A stretch of 64,000 nt of DNA, from positions 1-64,000 of the forward strand of contig NZ_LQQO01000016.1 in NCBI RefSeq assembly GCF_001619955.1, given 5' to 3'. Shown here piece by piece: positions 1 through 8,193 of the stretch. The position numbers and the translations under genes were made by a program. The notes below the pieces were generated by a model. It did no database searches and had not been told where the DNA came from. It was given only the letters and a program-made list of their open reading frames with translations. Within the stretch, counting starts at the first letter, position 1, and every line of letters begins with the position of its first letter. The DNA is from Sphingomonas hankookensis (lineage in GTDB: Bacteria > Pseudomonadota > Alphaproteobacteria > Sphingomonadales > Sphingomonadaceae).

Positions 1-970
1 TACCGGGGTCCCTTTTCCACGCCGATCCACACTTCCGCACGACGAGCCGTATCGGGCGGGCACCATAGCTCTTTTCAAGCAGGCGCGCCGCTGACAGGAA
101 TTGCGTCCGGGTCTTCGCGGTCCAGCGCGCCTTCCGCCTCGCGTCACCAACGATCTTGGGATTGTCGGCGATGAAGCGTTCCGCCGCTTGGGTCGGCGTC
201 ATCGATGCCCATGGCTCGGCGACCTGGGACTCCGGCGGCGGCGCCGTGGTAGCAACGGCCGCGGGTACAGCGGCAACCGCAGCGAAGGGCATCGGCCCAG
301 ACGCGGCGCGATCGTCGATCATGCCAGTCCACATCGTTGCGGGATCGACCAGTCGCCGCCGATATTCAAGAGCGGCGGCGAGCCGTCCTTCGAGATTGAC
401 CTTCCGGGCAATGTCGAGATTGTCGGCGGTTTCGCATACGCCTGACGCGCGAAGGTCACACGCGGCCTTGTCGAGGGACCGGTCACGCCAGTCTGGTCGA
501 TCGGCAAAGAAGTCGATCAGTGTCTCCTTCTGGTCGTCCGTCAGGCTTGGAAATCGCGCCTCGACATGCTCGCGACTACCGACGTTCGTTGGGACGCCAT
601 TCACGACGAAATCCCGGAGCATTGCTTCGTAGATGCCGACGAGGCCCTCGATCAAAAAGGTGGCGTTCGGATCAGTACGCTGGAATCCGACGTGGACCAA
701 CTCGAGATGGTCGCGCATCTCCTCCATCGCCCTACGGAAGATCCCGGCCTTTTGGGTCGTTGTCAGGCTTGCGGCTCCGCCGTCCTGGCCCAAGGTCATT
801 TTCAAAGTCTCGCTCTTCGCGGTCATCGCGCACCCCATGCTGCGCGCCACCGCCTGGGCGGTAGTTCGGAGGCTGAGGCGTAGGGTGAAAGGCTTACCAA
901 CCTGAAAACGGACGGTACGGCGCCAGTAATAGACGGCGCCTCTGCGCTCGACATTTTGAATTGCAGGCAC
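1..970 (-). CDS. Site-specific tyrosine recombinase/integrase, DUF6538 N-terminus (partial, runs off left edge)
   Basis: The reading frame is open from a GTG at 970 to the window edge (323 codons). A GGAG Shine-Dalgarno sits 5 nt before the GTG, and the protein begins PAIQNVERRGAVYYWRR, the N-terminal pattern I associate with DUF6538 integrases. A segment around residues 247-300 (TPTQAAERFIADNP, then ARWTAKTRTQFLSAARLLEKS) looks like the SAM-like core-binding domain. The catalytic domain with its R-H-R-Y residues would lie beyond the window and cannot be seen. The gene starts 92 bp from the 3' end of tRNA-Gln and reads away from it, as in tRNA-integrated islands. In the last 20 or so codons the sequence no longer looks like the family, so a frameshift or junction near 1-60 is possible. 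Family call by pattern recognition only. Confidence 0.8.
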   Translation of the reverse strand, partial: MPAIQNVERRGAVYYWRRTVRFQVGKPFTLRLSLRTTAQAVARSMGCAMTAKSETLKMTLGQDGGAASLTTTQKAGIFRRAMEEMRDHLELVHVGFQRTDPNATFLIEGLVGIYEAMLRDFVVNGVPTNVGSREHVEARFPSLTDDQKETLIDFFADRPDWRDRSLDKAACDLRASGVCETADNLDIARKVNLEGRLAAALEYRRRLVDPATMWTGMIDDRAASGPMPFAAVAAVPAAVATTAPPPESQVAEPWASMTPTQAAERFIADNPKIVGDARRKARWTAKTRTQFLSAARLLEKSYGARPIRLVVRKCGSAWKRDPG

Positions 971-1062
971 GGCATCTCCACATGGAGCCGTCACACCCAC
1001 CGGCCCAATCCAGTGGCTGAGACCAATTTTCTGCCGCTAAAACAATAACTTAGATGGCAAAT

Positions 1063-1137
1063 TGGCTGGGGCGGCAGGATTCGAACCTACGAATGCCGGT
1101 ACCAAAAACCGGTGCCTTACCGCTTGGCGACGCCCCA
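1063..1137 (-). tRNA. tRNA-Gln (anticodon TTG)
   Basis: A full cloverleaf can be drawn on the minus strand: a perfect 7-bp acceptor stem (TGGGGCG/CGCCCCA), D arm, anticodon stem CCGGT/ACCGG with loop TTTTGGT giving anticodon TTG, T arm with TTCGAAT loop, and an encoded CCA tail at 1063-1065. It decodes CAA glutamine codons. Its 3' end points at the integrase start, so the 3' half of this tRNA is the likely attachment site of an integrated element lying to the left. Confidence 0.97.
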
Positions 1138-1273
1138 GCGACCGCGCGTTGCGCGGTGGGGAGGCACTAGGGAAGTCCGGCGCGTTGCGCAATGGGATTT
1201 GCATGCGCCGTCTTCGCGGGAAACCTGTGCGTTCTGGGTCGTTGTCGGGTCACCTACCCAGGAAGGAAAATCC

Positions 1274-1753
1274 ATGTCGAACAAGAGCCCCGCCGAAATC
1301 CGCGACGCCATGTGGAAGGCGATGGCGGCCAGCCCCTATGTCATGCTGGGCCTGACCGGCAAGCACCAGCATGCCGAACCGATGTACGCCGTGCTGGACG
1401 AGGACGCGCACAGCGAATTCTGGTTCTATACCAAGCGCGACAACCGTGCAGCCGAGGGCGGTCCGGCGATGGTGCAGTTCGTCGCCAAGGGGCACGACCT
1501 GTTCGCCTGCATCGCAGGCACGCTGACCGAGGAAAGCGATCCGGCCATCATCGACAAATATTGGTCGAAGCAGGTCGAGGCTTGGTACGAACAGGGCCGG
1601 CAGGACCCGTCGCTGCTGATGCTGCGCTTCGACCTCGACGATGCCGAGGTGTGGGAAACCGACCAGTCGCTGCTCGGCAAGCTGAAGATGTTCACCGGCC
1701 AGACGATCAAGGGCGGGGACGAAGCCGGCAGCCACGCCGTCGTCGACGTCTGA
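1274..1753 (+). CDS. Pyridoxamine 5'-phosphate oxidase-fold general stress protein (COG3871-like)
   Basis: A 159-residue protein of the split-barrel flavin-binding family often named general stress protein 26. The ATG at 1274 follows an AGGAAGG-type ribosome site at about 1259-1268. The body has the usual pattern: an N-terminal helix (PAEIRDAMWKAMAAS), a strand with HAEPMYAVLDED, an EFWFYTKRDNR segment, and a C-terminal WETDQSLLGKLKMFTGQ region. Family members bind FMN or FAD, but enzymatic roles are mostly unproven. The gene stands alone between tRNA-Gln and a terminator shared with the convergent phaZ. Confidence 0.85.
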   Translation: MSNKSPAEIRDAMWKAMAASPYVMLGLTGKHQHAEPMYAVLDEDAHSEFWFYTKRDNRAAEGGPAMVQFVAKGHDLFACIAGTLTEESDPAIIDKYWSKQVEAWYEQGRQDPSLLMLRFDLDDAEVWETDQSLLGKLKMFTGQTIKGGDEAGSHAVVDV

Positions 1754-1760
1754 ATGGACG

Positions 1761-1790
1761 AAGGGCGGGGGTCTTGCAGCCCCCGCCCTT
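1761..1790. terminator. Bidirectional hairpin between convergent genes
   Basis: An 11-bp perfect stem (AAGGGCGGGGG pairing with CCCCCGCCCTT) closes a short loop, located 8 bp after the stress-protein stop and 28 bp before the phaZ stop. There is only a weak T-rich stretch (CCCGTTCCTT) on the plus side. It is placed to end transcription from both sides. Confidence 0.7.
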
Positions 1791-1817
1791 CCCGTTCCTT
1801 GTACCCGAACTAACGGA

Positions 1818-3056
1818 TCAGCCGTCGTGGCGGGCGATCCATTCCTCCAGCACCGGCGCGATGCGGTTGCGCCATTTCGATCCGTTGAAGATACCGTAAT
1901 GGCCGACCTCGGGCGCCATATGGTACTGCTTCATGTCGTCGGGCAGCGCGGTCGCCAGCGTCAGCGCGGCGCGGGTCTGGCCCAATCCCGAAATATCGTC
2001 GCGCTCGCCCTCGATCGCGAGGATCGCGGTGTCGGTGATCGCGCCCGGATCGACCGGCCGCCCGCGATGCTTCATCGTTCCTTCGGGCAGGGCATGGGTC
2101 TGGAACACCAGGTCGATCGTCTGGAGATAGAATTCGGCGGTCATGTCGCACACCGCGCGATATTCGTCATAGAAACGCTGGGTCGCGCCCGCGCCTTCGC
2201 CATCACCCTGCACCAGATGCTTGAACATCTCCCAGTGCGAGATCATGTGGCTGCCCAGGTTCATGCTCATGAAGCCGGCCAGCTGCAGGAAGCCCGGATA
2301 GACGCGGCGACCGGCACCGGGATAAGTCATCGGCACGGTCGCGATGACATTCTGTTCGAACCACGCGTGCGGCCGTTCGGTCGCCAGAATGTTGACCGCG
2401 GTCGGCGCCTGCCGCGTGTCGATCGGCCCGCCCATCATGGTCAGCGTGCGCGGCCGGTTGGGATGCTCGTCCGCCCCCATCAGCGCGGTCGCGGCATAGA
2501 CCGGGACCGAGGGCTGGCACACCGCCAGCACATGCGCGCGGGCATCGCCCGTCTCGCCGATCTTTTCGAGGAAGGCGATGACATAGTCGATATAGTCGTC
2601 GAGGTCGAAGCTGCCGTCGCCGACCGGCACCAGCTTCGCATCGCGCCAGTCGGTGATGTAGACATCGGCGAAGGGGAGCATGCGTTCGACCGTGCCGCGC
2701 AGCAGCGTCGCATAATGGCCGCTCATCGGCGCGACGATCAGCAGCTTGGGGCTGCCCTCCACCCCTTCGCGGACGAAGCGCTTGAGCTGCCCGAACGGGC
2801 GGCGCAGCACGATCTCCTCGCGCACCGCCACCGGCTTGCTGTCGATCGTCGTGGTGGTGAGGCCGAAGGCCGGCTTGCCGCGCGGCGCGGCGGCATGGGC
2901 GAACACCTGCAACGCCGATCCCAGCACCGGGCCACCACCGAAATAGGCGAACGGATTGCTGGGGTTCTGCAACAGCCCCGCGCTGAAATTCGCCATCGCG
3001 CTGGCCCCGGCCAGCAGCGAGCGTTGCCATTCATAAGCGTCGTACAACATGGGCAT
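1818..3056 (-). CDS. phaZ: Intracellular poly(3-hydroxybutyrate) depolymerase
   Basis: A 412-residue enzyme that mobilises stored polyhydroxyalkanoate granules in the cytoplasm; there is no signal peptide. The start MPMLYDAYEWQRSLL matches the family's N-terminus. I chose ATG 3056 because GAAGG lies 7 nt upstream; ATG 3050 is the alternative. The nucleophile motif is AVCQPSV with Cys at about residue 180, in the Cys-type lipase-box setting described for intracellular depolymerases of the Cupriavidus PhaZ type. The likely Asp (EGERDDISG) and His (EVGHYGIFNG) partners are present near the C-terminus, which carries the PHB_depo_C pattern. It is divergently arranged with the ABC exporter, sharing a 210-bp gap. 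Confidence 0.93.
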   Translation of the reverse strand: MPMLYDAYEWQRSLLAGASAMANFSAGLLQNPSNPFAYFGGGPVLGSALQVFAHAAAPRGKPAFGLTTTTIDSKPVAVREEIVLRRPFGQLKRFVREGVEGSPKLLIVAPMSGHYATLLRGTVERMLPFADVYITDWRDAKLVPVGDGSFDLDDYIDYVIAFLEKIGETGDARAHVLAVCQPSVPVYAATALMGADEHPNRPRTLTMMGGPIDTRQAPTAVNILATERPHAWFEQNVIATVPMTYPGAGRRVYPGFLQLAGFMSMNLGSHMISHWEMFKHLVQGDGEGAGATQRFYDEYRAVCDMTAEFYLQTIDLVFQTHALPEGTMKHRGRPVDPGAITDTAILAIEGERDDISGLGQTRAALTLATALPDDMKQYHMAPEVGHYGIFNGSKWRNRIAPVLEEWIARHDG

Positions 3057-3266
3057 CCCCGGACCTTCTCTGACGGGGACTACCCGTACCAGTGAAAATA
3101 TAGCGATTCGTTGCCATCGGCAACGCTTCGAACGTCGCACGCCAAATCTGTCCCTGCGCTGAAAGCGCATGCGTGGACACATCATCGCGTCCCTTCGATA
3201 CGTTGAAGCAATGACGGGGTCGGAGGTTCCCTTTGCGGTCGCCCGCCCCAGGCGCTAGGCAGCGCC

Positions 3267-5045
3267 ATGGCCGACACGCCCCCTGCCCCCGATCGTGCGA
3301 AGATGCTGCCGGCGCTCCGGCTGATCTGGCGCTTCACCATCCGCTACAAGCTGCAACTGGTCGGCGCGCTGGTGTCGCTGGTCACCGCCGCGGTCGCGAC
3401 ATTGTGGATCCCGCGCACCTTTCAGAAGGTGGTCGACAACGGCTTTGCCGAAGGGGCGAGCGTCAGCGAGATCGGCGTCTATTTCGAAGGGCTGCTGGGC
3501 GTCGTCGTCGTGCTGGCGATCGCGACCGCCGGGCGGTTCTATTTCGTGTCGTGGCTGGGCGAACGGACCGTCGCCGATCTGCGGCTGGCGGTGCATCGCA
3601 ACCTGCTGACACTGTCGCCCGGCTGGTTCGAGGAAAACCGCCCGTCCGAGATCGCGTCGCGCCTGACCGCCGACACCGCGATCGTCGAGGGGATCGTCAG
3701 CACCACCGTATCGGTCGCGCTGCGCAACCTGCTGGTCGGCGTCGGCGGGGTCATCTATCTCTTCAGCCTGCAACCCAAGCTGACGCTCTACCTGATCGTC
3801 GGCATCCCGGTGATCGTGCTGCCGATCATGTGGCTGGGCGGGCGGGTGCGCAAATTGTCGCGCAGCAGCCAGGACCGGATCGCCGACATCGGGACGGTCG
3901 CGTCGGAGACGCTGGGCGCGATGAAGATCGTGCAGGCGTTCGGGCAGGAACGCCGCGAGAGCGAACGCTTCGCCGATGCGGTTGATCGCGGCTTCGCCAC
4001 CGCCAAGAAACGGTTCGCGACGCGGGCGATCATGACCGCCTTCGTCATCGGCATGTTGTTCGCCGCGATCACCCTCATCATGTGGGATGCGGTCAGCGAC
4101 GTCGCGGCGGGGCGGACGACCGGCGGCGCGATCACCGCCTTCGTGCTGACCGCTGCGCTGGTGACCGGGTCGTTCGGCGCGCTGACCGAAGTCTATGGCG
4201 ATTTGCTGCGTGCATCGGGTGCCGCCGGGCGGCTGGCCGACCTGTTGGCGCAACGCCCGGTCATCGCCGCGCCGGCCAATCCGGTCGCGCTGCCCGAACC
4301 GGCGCGCGGCGCGGTGGCGTTCGCAGGCGTCACCTTCCATTATCCGACCCGCCCGGAAGTCGCCGCGCTGACCGATTTCACGCTCGACGTGACGCCGGGG
4401 GAGACGGTGGCGGTGGTGGGCCCGTCGGGTGCCGGCAAGTCGACGCTGTTCCAGCTGATCCAACGCTTCTACGATCCAGAAGCCGGCCGCGTCGCGGTCG
4501 ATGGCGTCGATGTTCGCGATGCAGATCCGGCGGCGGTGCGCGCGCGGATCGCGATGGTCCCGCAGGAAACCGTGATCTTCGCCGCCTCCGCCCGCGACAA
4601 TCTGCGCTACGGCCGCTGGGATGCGAGCGACGAACAGCTCTGGGCCGCCGCCGATGCCGCCAATGCCAGTGCGTTTCTGCGCGACTTGCCCGACGGTCTC
4701 GACACCTATCTGGGCGAAGGCGGGGCACGGCTGTCGGGGGGCCAGCGGCAGCGGGTGGCGATCGCCCGCGCGCTGCTGCGCGACGCGCCGATCCTGTTGC
4801 TGGACGAAGCGACCTCGGCGCTCGATGCCGAGAGCGAGCGGCTGGTGCAGGATGCGCTCGACCGGCTGATGGCGAACCGGACGACCCTCGTCATCGCGCA
4901 CCGGCTGGCGACGGTACGCGCGGCGTCGCGGATCATCGTGATGGATCAGGGTCGGATCGTCGAGAGCGGCCGACATGGCGAGTTGATCGCGCAAGGCGGG
5001 CTGTATGCGCGGTTGGCGAATCTGCAGTTTCAAGAGGCAGGGTGA
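3267..5045 (+). CDS. ABC transporter, fused permease and ATPase (MsbA/LmrA type exporter)
   Basis: A 592-residue half-transporter. About six membrane helices lie in the first 310 residues (for example LVGALVSLVTAAVATLW and LLGVVVVLAIATAGRFYF). The ATPase domain follows: Walker A GPSGAGKST at about 385, Q-loop MVPQETVIF, signature LSGGQRQR at about 489, Walker B ILLLDEATSALD at about 509, and H-loop IAHRLAT at about 543. All catalytic residues are intact. It probably works as a homodimer exporting lipids, drugs or other hydrophobic compounds; the substrate cannot be told from sequence. It is a single gene followed by repeats. Confidence 0.93.
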   Translation: MADTPPAPDRAKMLPALRLIWRFTIRYKLQLVGALVSLVTAAVATLWIPRTFQKVVDNGFAEGASVSEIGVYFEGLLGVVVVLAIATAGRFYFVSWLGERTVADLRLAVHRNLLTLSPGWFEENRPSEIASRLTADTAIVEGIVSTTVSVALRNLLVGVGGVIYLFSLQPKLTLYLIVGIPVIVLPIMWLGGRVRKLSRSSQDRIADIGTVASETLGAMKIVQAFGQERRESERFADAVDRGFATAKKRFATRAIMTAFVIGMLFAAITLIMWDAVSDVAAGRTTGGAITAFVLTAALVTGSFGALTEVYGDLLRASGAAGRLADLLAQRPVIAAPANPVALPEPARGAVAFAGVTFHYPTRPEVAALTDFTLDVTPGETVAVVGPSGAGKSTLFQLIQRFYDPEAGRVAVDGVDVRDADPAAVRARIAMVPQETVIFAASARDNLRYGRWDASDEQLWAAADAANASAFLRDLPDGLDTYLGEGGARLSGGQRQRVAIARALLRDAPILLLDEATSALDAESERLVQDALDRLMANRTTLVIAHRLATVRAASRIIVMDQGRIVESGRHGELIAQGGLYARLANLQFQEAG

Positions 5046-5073
5046 GGGTAAGGTAGCGGCGCTACGCTCCTCT

Positions 5074-5320
5074 TCATCACCCCGGACTTGATCCGGGGTC
5101 CCGCTTCTTCCCGACCGCCGGAAATAAGGCGGAACCCCGGATCGAGTCCGGGCTGACGGCCGGGTTGGAGCGCTGCATTCCCACCTCAACCGTTCGGTTC
5201 GAGCAGCTTCGAGCTTGTCGAGAAGCGTCCGTCGAGAACCCTGAGTTTGGGGCAACCCCTTCTCGACTTCGGTTCTCGACAGGCTCGAACCTGCGCTCGA
5301 AGCAAACGGGAGAGGAGGGT
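5074..5320. repeat. Two intergenic palindromic repeat types (A and D)
   Basis: At 5074-5160 is a type A element, an inverted pair of CCCCGGA...TCCGGGGT(C) arms around a short spacer; similar elements occur at 11422-11503 and 56147-56235. At 5196-5315 is a type D element built from GTTCGAGC and TGTCGAGAA blocks in inverted order, also seen at 25597-25770 and 47200-47318. They fill the gap between two genes that both end here. No gene is seen in the interval. Confidence 0.85.
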
Positions 5321-5327
5321 AGCCCCC

Positions 5328-6596
5328 TCACGCCACCGCCGACACCAATTCGCTCGCCCGCCCCTGCAACTGCCGGCTGAGCCCCGACAGTCCCTCCACC
5401 AGCCGCGTGAGCATGCCCGCCCGGTCGCCGATGCCGTCCGCCGCCGCGGCGATCGCCCCGGCCCTGGCGTCGATGTCGGCGCCCGCCCCGCGCGCTTCCT
5501 CGACCCGTTCGGCGATCGCCTGGGTGGTCCTGCGCTCGGCGGCGACGGCCGTGCCGATGGTCGTGGTGATCTGGCCGATCGCCGCGATGGCGCTCTGCAC
5601 CGCCGCCTGCCCCTGCCCCACGTCACCCAGCAGCAGGTGGACCGCATCCACCCGGCGTGCGATATCGCCCGCCGCCGCTTCGGTCTGACGCGCCAGCGAC
5701 TTCACCTCGCCCGCGACGACCGCGAAGCCCGTGCCGGCCGCCCCGGCGCGCGCCGCCTCGATCCCGGCATTCAGCGCCAGCAGGTTGGTCTGCTTGGCAA
5801 GGCCGCGGATCAGCGCCAGCATTTCCTCGATCGTGGTCGCCACGTCGGACAGCGATCGGACCTGCGTGCCGGTGCGCTCGACCGCCGCGCTCGCCTGTTC
5901 GCGCAGGCGCAGCGCCTCGCCCGCGTCGCGGGTAATGCGTTCGATCGACTGGGCCAGCGCCCGGCCGCGCTGTTCGATATCGACCATGCCGACCGCCGTC
6001 TGGTGCGCGGCGGCGGCGACCGATGCGGCGCTGCCATGGGTCGTGGTGGCACGCTGGTCCAGCTCGGCGGCGACCCGGCCGATCGCGCTGCAGGCGGTGC
6101 CGATATCGTTCGCCAGCGCCTTGATCCCCGCCTCGAACGCATTGGCGGCGGCATGGACCCGCTGCGACCGCGCCTGCGCCAGCGCCGATGCGTCGCCATG
6201 CCAGCGGCTGGCCATGCGCAACAGCTGTTCGGGATCGAGCAGCGCGAGGAACGTCCCGTGCTGCACCAGCACGACGCCCCGGTCGCTGTGCATCGCCAGC
6301 AGATCGGGCAGCGGCGTGTCGTGATCGGTGACGGTCGCCGGGCGGATCAGCTGCGCGATGGCATCGCCGAAACTGGGGTTGCGCAGCAGGGCATGGCCGA
6401 ACGGGTTGAACAGCAGTTCGCGCACATCCAGCTCGCGCAGCACCCCCACCGGCTGCCGCCGTTCGTCGAGCACCGCCAGCAGGCGCAGGTCATGATGGCG
6501 CCGGAACCGGTCGACGACCTGCGTCAGGGTCGCGTCATGACCGATCGTCAGATGATCGGCCATCAAAGCCGGGTCGAGGCGGGTATGCTGAACCAT
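5328..6596 (-). CDS. Soluble methyl-accepting chemotaxis-like protein with N-terminal CBS-type region
   Basis: A 422-residue protein starting at the ATG at 6596 ([16 protein letters not shown]). Residues 1-140 read as a pair of CBS-like units ([23 protein letters not shown]...GVL and [18 protein letters not shown]...[11 protein letters not shown]), a possible nucleotide or ligand sensor. The rest is long heptad-type helix with the conserved receptor hairpin at about residues 260-300: [18 protein letters not shown] then [15 protein letters not shown]. No transmembrane segment or HAMP domain is visible, so it should be cytoplasmic. No other chemotaxis gene is in the window. The receptor part is secure; the CBS reading is by pattern only. 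Confidence 0.85.
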   Translation of the reverse strand: MVQHTRLDPALMADHLTIGHDATLTQVVDRFRRHHDLRLLAVLDERRQPVGVLRELDVRELLFNPFGHALLRNPSFGDAIAQLIRPATVTDHDTPLPDLLAMHSDRGVVLVQHGTFLALLDPEQLLRMASRWHGDASALAQARSQRVHAAANAFEAGIKALANDIGTACSAIGRVAAELDQRATTTHGSAASVAAAAHQTAVGMVDIEQRGRALAQSIERITRDAGEALRLREQASAAVERTGTQVRSLSDVATTIEEMLALIRGLAKQTNLLALNAGIEAARAGAAGTGFAVVAGEVKSLARQTEAAAGDIARRVDAVHLLLGDVGQGQAAVQSAIAAIGQITTTIGTAVAAERRTTQAIAERVEEARGAGADIDARAGAIAAAADGIGDRAGMLTRLVEGLSGLSRQLQGRASELVSAVA

Positions 6597-6693
6597 TGCC
6601 TGGCAAGCGATAGGTGCGCCCGGTGAATCAGGCGCTAACCGGGCGTGACAGCGAGATGACAATGATCGTTTTCCTGGAAGAAACCACCGCCGG

Positions 6694-8193
6694 TCATTCG
6701 CTCGCGACCGGTTCCCATGCCAGCGACAATGCTCCGGCCGGCGCGCCCGCCACCGCCCGGCCACCGCGCGCGCCGATCCCGGCGACCAGCGCGTCGCGCT
6801 GCGCGGTCGTGCCGCCGCTGACGACGATCCCCCGGTTCAACCGCGCCGACAGCCATGCCGCGTCGTCCAGCGCGCGGGCATCGGCCACGCCGGCCTGATA
6901 GGCGATCGGCGGCGGCGCATCGCCGGCGATCGGTGGCACGACCTCGACCTGCCAACCCGGCGCGGCGGCGCGGGCGCGCGCCTCGATCGCGCGATAGCCG
7001 CGCGGCGGCAAACCCGGCAGCTCTGCGGCGACCGCGCGGACGCTGCGGCCGGCGTCATCGACCTGCATCGCATCGACCGCCGCACCGGTGACCAGCGCCA
7101 CCTGCGCCATGATCCGGTCGCGCACCGGGCCGAAGGTCGCGCCGGCACGTTCGTTGACCTTGGCGATCTGCGCCGCCTCGGTCGCCTGCTGGTCCATCGA
7201 GCTGCGGATCTGGTCGACATGCAGGTCGAGCCGCCGGTCCAGCCGCTGCCCCAGTTGCGCGGCGAGCGCGCCATCGGCCTGCGGGTCGAGCTTCGGCGTC
7301 AGCACCACCGCACGCACCCGCACAGCGCTCCGGTCATAGGTGATTTCGAGCTGGCTGAGCCGCGCTTCGCCCGGAAAGCGCGACAGGATCGCGCTGCGCA
7401 CCTGTCGCTGCGCGACCGACTCGAACGCGATCTGGCGCAACGCCGCGACCAGCGGCACCGACAGCGCCAGCATCGCGCCGACGAACAGCACGATCTGGAA
7501 CGTGGTGTTGCGCGGCGTCAGGTGCCGGCCAAAGCCGTAGATCCGCGCCATCGCGGCGGCGGTCAGCGCGATGGTGATGAGGTTGGTGAAGAACAGCAGC
7601 AGCGCCCCGCCCGCCACCGTCGCATTATCGGTCGCGATGCCGAAGCCGACGACGCACAAAGGCGGCATCAGCGCGATGGCGATCGCGACCCCGACCACCG
7701 TCGCCCCACGCCCGCGGATCAATGCATAGGCACCGGCGATGGCCGACAGGAACGCGACGAGCAGGTCGAACAGCGTCGGCCGCGTCCGCCCGGCAATCTC
7801 GGTCGTGATCGTCTGGATCGGCGACAGCGCGACCAGCAGCGCCGACAGCCCGACCGCCAGCCCCGCCCCGATCGCCAGCGCGATCAGCGACTTGCGGATG
7901 TCGGGCACGTCGAGCACCGCGATACCGAAGCCGAGGCCAATGATCGGCATCATCAGCGGCGAGATCAGCATCGCGCCGATCAGCACCGCGACCGACGGCA
8001 TCAACAGCCCCAGCAGCGACAGCGCCATCGACAGCACGATCATCAACCCATAGCGCGGCGACCAGCCCGCCTCCTCGGCCACCTGGCGCAGCACCGCATC
8101 GTGATCGACCGATCCGATGACGTTGATCCGCCACCAGCGGCGGAACCGGCCGCGACGGTTGCGCGCCGGGACGTCCTGCACCGCGACGTTCAT
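6694..8193 (-). CDS. DUF389 family membrane protein
   Basis: A 499-residue protein of the DUF389 (TIGR00341-like) family, unknown in function. The first 270 residues contain several strong membrane segments ([64 protein letters not shown]). The C-terminal 230 residues are soluble. The ISPLMMPI and IALMPPL motifs are typical of the family. Its ATG (8193) overlaps the RNase R stop by 4 bp (ATGA), so it is translated from the rnr transcript. Why a membrane protein is coupled to RNase R is not apparent. Confidence 0.88.
   Translation of the reverse strand: MNVAVQDVPARNRRGRFRRWWRINVIGSVDHDAVLRQVAEEAGWSPRYGLMIVLSMALSLLGLLMPSVAVLIGAMLISPLMMPIIGLGFGIAVLDVPDIRKSLIALAIGAGLAVGLSALLVALSPIQTITTEIAGRTRPTLFDLLVAFLSAIAGAYALIRGRGATVVGVAIAIALMPPLCVVGFGIATDNATVAGGALLLFFTNLITIALTAAAMARIYGFGRHLTPRNTTFQIVLFVGAMLALSVPLVAALRQIAFESVAQRQVRSAILSRFPGEARLSQLEITYDRSAVRVRAVVLTPKLDPQADGALAAQLGQRLDRRLDLHVDQIRSSMDQQATEAAQIAKVNERAGATFGPVRDRIMAQVALVTGAAVDAMQVDDAGRSVRAVAAELPGLPPRGYRAIEARARAAAPGWQVEVVPPIAGDAPPPIAYQAGVADARALDDAAWLSARLNRGIVVSGGTTAQRDALVAGIGARGGRAVAGAPAGALSLAWEPVASE

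Noticed and set aside
156..632. Plus-strand open frames at 101-905
   Set aside because: They are antisense to the integrase frame, which has motif and ribosome-site support.
1827..3095. 422-codon open frame on the plus strand
   Set aside because: Antisense to phaZ; no recognisable domain.
3255..5255. 666-codon open frame on the minus strand
   Set aside because: Antisense to the intact ABC exporter; composition (His/Arg/Asp-rich) is the usual shadow of a GC-rich gene.
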